64,000 bases of DNA. It comes from Flavobacteriaceae bacterium (GTDB lineage: Bacteria; Bacteroidota; Bacteroidia; Flavobacteriales; Flavobacteriaceae). Both the position numbers and the translations under genes were made by a program. Every line of letters starts with the position of its first letter. The first letter of the stretch is position 1. Shown in pieces: positions 58,191 through 64,000 of this stretch. A model generated the notes under the pieces. It made no database searches. It saw only the letters and a program-made list of their open reading frames with translations, and had not been told where the DNA came from. The stretch covers positions 1 to 64,000 of the forward strand of contig JANRDC010000023.1 of the NCBI GenBank assembly GCA_030726725.1. The letters run 5' to 3'.

Positions 58191-60185
58191 ATGGAAGCTG
58201 ATCTGCCCGAAAATACCTGGCCCACTCCAGCGCTTTTATGGTCCCCACAGGGAACGGAGGCGGGGCGGCCTAGGCCGCCCCGCTATGACGCTTTTATAGC
58301 GTACTGCGCCACGCACTGTGCCGAGTCACTGGCGCAGCATGCTGGTCCAGCGCCCTGGTCTGTCGAGGCCATACATCGATGGTCAATCTCAGATCTCGGA
58401 AGTTTTTGGGGTGCAGTAGCTGATTTTTTTGAGGTCCAATGGACCCAAAAACCAATATCCATTGTCGAACCAGGTCCTACATTTTACCAGACCCATTGGT
58501 TTCGCGGGGGGCAGTTGAGTTATGCAGCCCAAGTCATGGCTCAAAAAACCGATCAACGTCCCGCTTTGGTGGCCTTGGAAGAAAATGGAACAGAGCGGGT
58601 GATTTCTTGGGATGCCTTGGAACAGGCGGCCGGTCGTTGGCAAGCCAAGTTGCGGGCTGCTGGAGTGACTCATGGGGATCGAGTGGTCGCCATGGCGAGA
58701 AATACCCCGGAAACAATTGCTGCTTTTCTGGCGGTCAACGGTTTGGGGGCTATTTGGTCCAGTTGCGCTCCTGAGTTTGGGGCAGAAGCGATTGTAGATC
58801 GCTGTGCTCAGATAGAGCCTAAGGTTTTCTTGTACGCCCCTGAGTATCCGTATAACGGAAAAGTTTTTGACCTAAAAACCAAAGCCCAGCAGGTGATTGC
58901 TTCCTTGGACACATTGGCCATGTCGGCGCCTCTTGACGCTTCGATTTGGGAGGAGATCGAACCTGCTCCGCCCTTGAGTTGTCTGGCGGTTGATGCGGAC
59001 CATCCGATTTGGATTCTGTATTCTTCCGGGACCACCGGAAAGCCTAAAGCCATTGTGCACCGCACTGCGGGCATGGTGGTGGAGCACTACAAAGCCTTGG
59101 GGATTCACCAGGATGTACAGACCGGGGACGGTTATTTTTGGTACAGCACCACAGGTTGGATGATGTGGAATTACGCTTTGTCCTCTTTGCTTTTGGGGGC
59201 TACTCTATATCTGTATGACGGAGCGCCTACCTACCCGGATTCCGGAATTTTGTGGCGTTGGGCGGCCAGACACGGCGTCGACCACTTTGGTGCAGGCGCT
59301 CCGTTTTACGGACATGCGGTCCAACAGATCGATCCGTTGTCGGGCCAATCCTGGAGCGCATTAAAAACCTTGGGTGCAACAGGAGCACCGCTCTCCGCGG
59401 GTGTTTTTGAAGCGCTGCACCAGCGCCATCCACAGGCCCAGATCATTTCGCTTTCCGGAGGAACCGACGTGTGCACGGCTTTTGTCGGGGGACATCCCAG
59501 AAAACCGGTGTATGCAGGTTATTTACAAGCCCCTAGCCTGGGCGCCGATGTTCAGTCATGGAGTCCTAAAGGCCGGCCTTTGACCGGAACACTTGGCGAA
59601 TTAGTCATCGCCCAACCCATGCCGTGCATGCCGGTGTCCTTTTGGCAGGACAAGGAGTTCAGTCGCTACCACGACAGTTATTTTGATCGTTTTCCCGGGG
59701 TTTGGTGCCATGGGGATTGGATCCGAATCGATCCACCTTATGGATTGCAGATCACTGGTCGTTCGGACGCAACCCTCAACCGTCAAGGAGTGCGTATTGG
59801 CACTGCTGAGATCTATCAAGCCTTGGAGGATTTGCCCTGGATACAAGACACTTTGGTACTCGACTTGGAAGACCCCAGCGGTAAAGGCCCTTCCATGATG
59901 CCGCTTTTCGTGGTCACCAATACGCTCAATGCAGACCGCATACAGGAAATCAAGGATCAGCTCAGAAGAAGGTGCAGCCCTAGGCATGTACCCGACCGAA
60001 TTTTTTGGGTGCGCGACATTCCCTACACGCTTAGCGGAAAAAAACTGGAAGTGCCTTTAAAAAAGTGGTTGATGGGCGTCTCTAAACACCAAGCGATGAC
60101 GGTGGATGCCTTGAGGAACCCGAGTGCTTTGGATGATTTTGAGCAGTTGATTCCCCAGATCGAGCGTTTCTTTACACAAACTTAA
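58191..60185 (+). CDS. Acetoacetyl-CoA synthetase
   Basis: ANL AMP-binding ILYSSGTTGKPKAIVHRTAG; WYSTTGWMMWNYALSSLL; LWSP N-terminus. Confidence 0.92.
   Translation: MEADLPENTWPTPALLWSPQGTEAGRPRPPRYDAFIAYCATHCAESLAQHAGPAPWSVEAIHRWSISDLGSFWGAVADFFEVQWTQKPISIVEPGPTFYQTHWFRGGQLSYAAQVMAQKTDQRPALVALEENGTERVISWDALEQAAGRWQAKLRAAGVTHGDRVVAMARNTPETIAAFLAVNGLGAIWSSCAPEFGAEAIVDRCAQIEPKVFLYAPEYPYNGKVFDLKTKAQQVIASLDTLAMSAPLDASIWEEIEPAPPLSCLAVDADHPIWILYSSGTTGKPKAIVHRTAGMVVEHYKALGIHQDVQTGDGYFWYSTTGWMMWNYALSSLLLGATLYLYDGAPTYPDSGILWRWAARHGVDHFGAGAPFYGHAVQQIDPLSGQSWSALKTLGATGAPLSAGVFEALHQRHPQAQIISLSGGTDVCTAFVGGHPRKPVYAGYLQAPSLGADVQSWSPKGRPLTGTLGELVIAQPMPCMPVSFWQDKEFSRYHDSYFDRFPGVWCHGDWIRIDPPYGLQITGRSDATLNRQGVRIGTAEIYQALEDLPWIQDTLVLDLEDPSGKGPSMMPLFVVTNTLNADRIQEIKDQLRRRCSPRHVPDRIFWVRDIPYTLSGKKLEVPLKKWLMGVSKHQAMTVDALRNPSALDDFEQLIPQIERFFTQT
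58260..58283. repeat. 24-bp perfect palindrome inside the acetoacetyl-CoA synthetase CDS
   Basis: GCGGGGCGGCCTAGGCCGCCCCGC. Confidence 0.9.
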
Positions 60186-60204
60186 TGCGCCTCCCACCTT
60201 ATTT

Positions 60205-60220
60205 ATCGTAATATTGCGAT
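60205..60220. promoter_or_regulatory. Putative ArsR operator ATCGTAATATTGCGAT
   Basis: 16-bp palindrome with one mismatched pair, 4 nt upstream of the arsR ATG. Confidence 0.6.
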
Positions 60221-60224
60221 TGAT

Positions 60225-60575
60225 ATGGGCAGCACCAAAAACAGCGGGGATTATTCACCAGAAGTGGTTCAGTGGGCCTCTTGGGCCAAGGCATTGGCCC
60301 ATCCAGCGCGCATTGAAATCATCCGATTTTTATCGCGTCAGGAAAGCTGTGTTTGCTCAGCCGTGGTCGATCAACTCGATTTGGCCCAATCCACCGTTTC
60401 TCAGCATTTAAAAGCCCTAAAACAGGCGGGTATCATTCGAGGTACCATCAGCGGAACTCAAGTGTGCTATTGCTTGGATCCAGAAACTTGGGCCCAGATT
60501 CGTTTGGGCTGGAATACTTTATTTGACCAGTGCGCACCCCAGTTGTTGTGTTGTGCTCCTGATGAACCAAAATAA
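60225..60575 (+). CDS. arsR: ArsR-family metalloregulator
   Basis: [49 protein letters not shown]. Confidence 0.9.
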   Translation: MGSTKNSGDYSPEVVQWASWAKALAHPARIEIIRFLSRQESCVCSAVVDQLDLAQSTVSQHLKALKQAGIIRGTISGTQVCYCLDPETWAQIRLGWNTLFDQCAPQLLCCAPDEPK

Positions 60576-60583
60576 ATCTTTAC

Positions 60584-61669
60584 ATGAAAACACCTGCTTC
60601 TTCTTTACCAGATCCCTCAAAATGCGCCCCAGCTTTTGAGCGCAAGCGGCTGGGATTTGTCGATCGCTACCTCACCCTTTGGATTTTTGCCGCCATGGCG
60701 CTGGGTGTTGCTTTAGGGGTATGGGTGCCCGAATTTGGTGCTTCCGTGGAAGGATGGGGCAGTGGCACGACCAATATTCCCATCGCCATCGGTTTGATTG
60801 CCATGATGTATCCGCCCTTTGTCAAGGTGCGCTACGAAGCCTTGTCAGAGGTGTTTAAAAACACCAAAATTCTCGGGATATCCCTGTTGATCAATTGGGT
60901 GATTGGCCCGTTGTTGATGTTTGCCTTGGCCATCTTGTTTCTGCGCGACCAGCCGGAATACATGGTGGGGTTGATTTTGATCGGATTGGCCCGCTGTATC
61001 GCGATGGTCATTGTTTGGAATGAGTTGGCCGGGGGTAGCCGGGAGTACGCGGCTGGTTTGGTGGCCCTGAACAGTATTTTTCAGGTGTTGCTCTACAGCG
61101 TGTACGCCTATGTGTTTATCACGGTATTGCCTCCGTATTTCGGGGTAGCATCCACCGTAGTTTCTATCTCCATGGGGCAAATAGCCCAGAGTGTGGCCAT
61201 CTACCTAGGCATTCCCTTTGCCGGAGGTTACCTGACCCGAAAGCTGCTGAGAACACCAGGCCGTGCCGAGTGGTTTGACAACGTTTTTGTCCCCAGGGTT
61301 TCTCCGCTCACCTTGGTGGCTTTACTGGCCACCATCGTGTTGATGTTTAGCCTAAAAGGGAGTGTTATCGTGTCGCTTCCTTTTGATGTACTGCGCATCG
61401 CTATACCTTTGGTGATTTATTTTGCACTGATGTTTGTCATCAGCTTTTGGGTGGCCAAACGCATGGGGGCCGATTACGCTACCAATGCTTCGATCGCATT
61501 TACCGCGGCCGGGAATAATTTCGAGTTGGCCATCGCCGTGGCGATCGGTGTATTTGGGTTGCATTCCGGACAGGCCTTAACCGGGGTGATCGGTCCCTTG
61601 GTCGAAGTTCCAGCATTAATTTTATTGGTCAAAGCCGCTTTGTGGTTAAAACAAAAATACTACCCATGA
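60584..61669 (+). CDS. ACR3-family arsenite efflux transporter
   Basis: Ten-TM protein; [54 protein letters not shown]. Confidence 0.93.
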   Translation: MKTPASSLPDPSKCAPAFERKRLGFVDRYLTLWIFAAMALGVALGVWVPEFGASVEGWGSGTTNIPIAIGLIAMMYPPFVKVRYEALSEVFKNTKILGISLLINWVIGPLLMFALAILFLRDQPEYMVGLILIGLARCIAMVIVWNELAGGSREYAAGLVALNSIFQVLLYSVYAYVFITVLPPYFGVASTVVSISMGQIAQSVAIYLGIPFAGGYLTRKLLRTPGRAEWFDNVFVPRVSPLTLVALLATIVLMFSLKGSVIVSLPFDVLRIAIPLVIYFALMFVISFWVAKRMGADYATNASIAFTAAGNNFELAIAVAIGVFGLHSGQALTGVIGPLVEVPALILLVKAALWLKQKYYP

Positions 61670-62268
61670 ACTATCCCTTATTAGATTATATCGCGGCTGT
61701 GGATACAGCAGCTGTACCCGCAGATCGGGTGGAGGTACTCACCCCATTGGTGGACCTGATCAAATCCCGTATCGCCCAGCAAATGCCGGTGGACTTGGTG
61801 TTTATCTGCACCCATAACTCCAGGCGCTCTGCTTTGGGCCAGTTTTGGGCCCAGGCGATGGCCCACCAAAAGGGAGTGTCCATCCGCACTTATTCCGGGG
61901 GGACCGAGGTCACTGCTTGTAACGAGCGCACCATTGCGGCTTTGATCCGCGCCGGGGTGCGTATTGAAGGGGATATGTCTCCACCTAACCCCCACTACCA
62001 GGCTTTTTACGATCTTGATCAACCGCCTTTAGTGTTGTATTCCAAGTTGTACGATGCGCCCGAGCTGCCCCAGTCGGATTTTGTTGCGGTGATGACCTGT
62101 GCTTCTGCGGATGAAGGTTGTCCATTTATTCCTGGCGCATCTGCCAGGTTACCGATCAGATACGAAGATCCCAAGGCTTTTGATGATACCCCTGGGGAGG
62201 CGGATGCCTACGACGAGCGCTGTGCCCAGATCGCTGCTGAAATGAAGTTTGTTTTTTCGTCCCTTTAA
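61666..62268 (+). CDS. Low-molecular-weight phosphatase-like arsenate reductase
   Basis: [23 protein letters not shown]-loop; [25 protein letters not shown]. Start at 61666 overlaps the acr3 stop (ATGA). Confidence 0.85.
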   Translation: MNYPLLDYIAAVDTAAVPADRVEVLTPLVDLIKSRIAQQMPVDLVFICTHNSRRSALGQFWAQAMAHQKGVSIRTYSGGTEVTACNERTIAALIRAGVRIEGDMSPPNPHYQAFYDLDQPPLVLYSKLYDAPELPQSDFVAVMTCASADEGCPFIPGASARLPIRYEDPKAFDDTPGEADAYDERCAQIAAEMKFVFSSL

Positions 62269-62290
62269 CGGGTGATCGGCGGAGTTGGTG

Positions 62291-62298
62291 TATATTTG
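62291..62298 (+). promoter_or_regulatory. -7 box TATATTTG upstream of the U32 gene
   Basis: Perfect TAnnTTTG, 17 nt before the ATG. Confidence 0.45.
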
Positions 62299-62315
62299 CC
62301 CCAAAATTTAGCCGG

Positions 62316-63557
62316 ATGACCCGAACAGGAAGCATTGAATTGATGGCCCCCGCGGGCAATTTTGAATCCCTGCAAGCGGCCCTAGATCATGGAGCAGACT
62401 CCGTATACTTCGGAGTGGAACAGCTCAACATGCGCGCACGCGCCAGCATTAACTTTACTTTGGACGATCTGCCCGAGATCGCCAAGCGCTGTGCAGATAA
62501 AGGCGTACGCAGTTATCTCACCCTGAACACCATTATTTACGACCACGATTTAAGCATCATCAAGACCTTGTTGGACGCTGCCAAAAAGGCCAATATCACC
62601 GCTGTAATTGCCATGGATCAAGCGGTTATCGCTTACGCGCGCCAGATCAACATGGAAATCCACATTTCGACCCAGATCAATATCACCAATATCGAGACGG
62701 TAAAGTTCTATGCCATGTTTGCGGACACCATGGTCTTGAGTCGTGAACTTTCGCTCAGACAGGTAAAGAAAATTGTCGAGCAAATCGAGAAAGAACAGGT
62801 GAAAGGACCTGCGGGACGTTTGGTGGAAATCGAAATCTTCGGACATGGCGCCCTGTGTATGGCCGTATCCGGCAAATGCTATCTTTCGCTACACTCCAGC
62901 AACTCTTCGGCCAATAGAGGTGCCTGCAAGCAAAACTGCCGCAAGAAATACACGGTCATCGATCAAGAAACCGGTTTTGAAATTGAATTGGACAACGAGT
63001 ACATGATGTCGCCCAAGGACCTGTGTACCCTGGACTTTTTGGATCAGGTGGCTGATGCAGGGATCAAGGTGCTCAAAATAGAGGGTCGCGGTCGCGCCCC
63101 AGAGTATGTGGCTAAAGTGATCAAAACCTACCGCGAGGCCATCGACGCCATCGACCAAGGCACTTTTTCTCAGGACAAAGTCGGGGTCTGGATGGAGGAA
63201 CTCTCCAAAGTGTATAACCGCGGTTTCTGGAGCGGTTATTATCTAGGACAAAAACTAGGGGAGTGGAGCGATCAATCCGGTTCCTCAGCGACCCAAAAGA
63301 AACTTTATGTCGGCAAAGGAGTGCATTTCTTTCCCAAAACCAACATCGCTGAATTTAAAATTGACGCCTTCGATTTAAAAGTAGGGGACCAATTGCTGGT
63401 CACCGGCCCTACCACAGGGGTAAAAGAATTTGAGTTGACCTCCATGATGGTGAATGATCAGCCTTTGGAGAACGCCAAAAAGGGAGATTCCATCACCATT
63501 GCTGTGGACTTTAGGGTGCGTCCTTCGGATAAGTTGTACAAATACGTGCCGGTTTAA
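62316..63557 (+). CDS. Peptidase U32 family protein (YegQ/TrhP-like)
   Basis: IELMAPAGNFESLQAALDHGADSVYFGVEQLNMRARA; EIFGHGALCMAVSGKCYLSLHSSNSSANRGACKQNCRKKY. Confidence 0.93.
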   Translation: MTRTGSIELMAPAGNFESLQAALDHGADSVYFGVEQLNMRARASINFTLDDLPEIAKRCADKGVRSYLTLNTIIYDHDLSIIKTLLDAAKKANITAVIAMDQAVIAYARQINMEIHISTQINITNIETVKFYAMFADTMVLSRELSLRQVKKIVEQIEKEQVKGPAGRLVEIEIFGHGALCMAVSGKCYLSLHSSNSSANRGACKQNCRKKYTVIDQETGFEIELDNEYMMSPKDLCTLDFLDQVADAGIKVLKIEGRGRAPEYVAKVIKTYREAIDAIDQGTFSQDKVGVWMEELSKVYNRGFWSGYYLGQKLGEWSDQSGSSATQKKLYVGKGVHFFPKTNIAEFKIDAFDLKVGDQLLVTGPTTGVKEFELTSMMVNDQPLENAKKGDSITIAVDFRVRPSDKLYKYVPV

Positions 63558-63793
63558 TGGTGGTTGTCACCTTACAGCGGGCCAAGTGTATCGGATGCAA
63601 CTACTGCGTAGAAATGGCACCCGAACAATTTCAGATGTCCAAAAAAGACGGCAAAAGTGTGCTGCTTCACGCCACTGATAAAAAGGGTTTTCACACGGTT
63701 AAATCTCCCGACGACAGCATCTTTGACTCTTGCAAACAAGCCCAGCTCGCTTGTCCTGTCAAGATCATCACCACCACCAAAACCAAGTCCTAA
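63557..63793 (+). CDS. Small ferredoxin
   Basis: AKCIGCNYCVEMAPEQFQMSKKDG...CKQAQLACPVKII; TAATG overlap with the U32 gene. Confidence 0.88.
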   Translation: MVVVTLQRAKCIGCNYCVEMAPEQFQMSKKDGKSVLLHATDKKGFHTVKSPDDSIFDSCKQAQLACPVKIITTTKTKS

Positions 63794-63840
63794 AGGCTGA
63801 TAATTAACATTTAGTTCATGTTACCAATAACGCAAAGCCC

Positions 63841-63848
63841 TACATTTG
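63841..63848 (+). promoter_or_regulatory. -7 box TACATTTG upstream of the phosphate transporter gene
   Basis: Perfect TAnnTTTG, 19 nt before the ATG at 63868. Confidence 0.45.
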
Positions 63849-63867
63849 GCGCTAATATTTTGTTCTG

Positions 63868-64000
63868 ATGGATCAGATGTATTTCTATTTTGTGGTGATT
63901 TTGGCCGTTTTGGCGGTTGTCGATTTGGTGGTGGGGGTGAGCAACGACGCGGTGAACTTCTTGAACTCAGCGATCGGCTCTAAAGCTATTTCTTTCAAAA
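63868..64000 (+). CDS. PiT-family inorganic phosphate transporter (partial, runs off window)
   Basis: MDQMYFYFVVILAVLAVVDLVVGVSNDAVNFLNSAIGSKAISFK; NDAVNFLNSAIGS motif. Confidence 0.8.
   Translation, partial: MDQMYFYFVVILAVLAVVDLVVGVSNDAVNFLNSAIGSKAISFK

Noticed and set aside
58231-58297. 9-bp direct repeat CGCTTTTAT flanking the 24-bp palindrome, as a possible target-site duplication
   Set aside because: The unit between repeats is 58 bp, not a multiple of three, and excising it gives an in-frame stop, so a simple insertion is not supported.

Overview
This is a gene-dense chromosomal window from a Bacteroidota bacterium, probably flavobacterial. Evidence for that assignment: -7 boxes of the TAnnTTTG type, a T9SS C-terminal sorting domain, and HYC_CC_PP, PG0541-like and DUF6588-type proteins. 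I found no CRISPR array, transposase, integrase, phage module or rRNA. I support about 57 protein genes, one tRNA-Val(GAC), several intrinsic terminators and a set of promoter/operator candidates. Main content in order: AlkB-like monooxygenase; RND efflux operon; kynureninase with an esterase-SGNH fusion; an eight-gene head-to-tail run (VWA, MoxR, MsrB, MsrA, Rieske lipoprotein, His-rich four-helix membrane protein, YceI, amidase); dipeptide epimerase / alpha-oxoamine synthase-like / serine hydrolase run; amylosucrase; metal-linked TonB receptor cluster; pta-ackA-galK; prolyl oligopeptidase / DUF2306 / GH13 / SDR run; AraC regulator; 2-oxoacid:ferredoxin oxidoreductase; two further GH13 enzymes including a T9SS-secreted amylase; umuC-umuD in inverted order; propeller-amidohydrolase fusion; zinc metalloprotease; acetoacetyl-CoA synthetase; arsR-acr3-arsC; U32 protein plus ferredoxin; start of a PiT phosphate transporter. 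The items I would check first are the eight-gene redox/repair run (10914-17799), an orphan promoter-to-terminator unit that may be a small RNA (about 40429-40558), amylase-umuC-umuD adjacency, the U32-ferredoxin pair, and a 24-bp perfect palindrome inside the acetoacetyl-CoA synthetase gene. All family calls come from reading motifs by eye; no database search was run.
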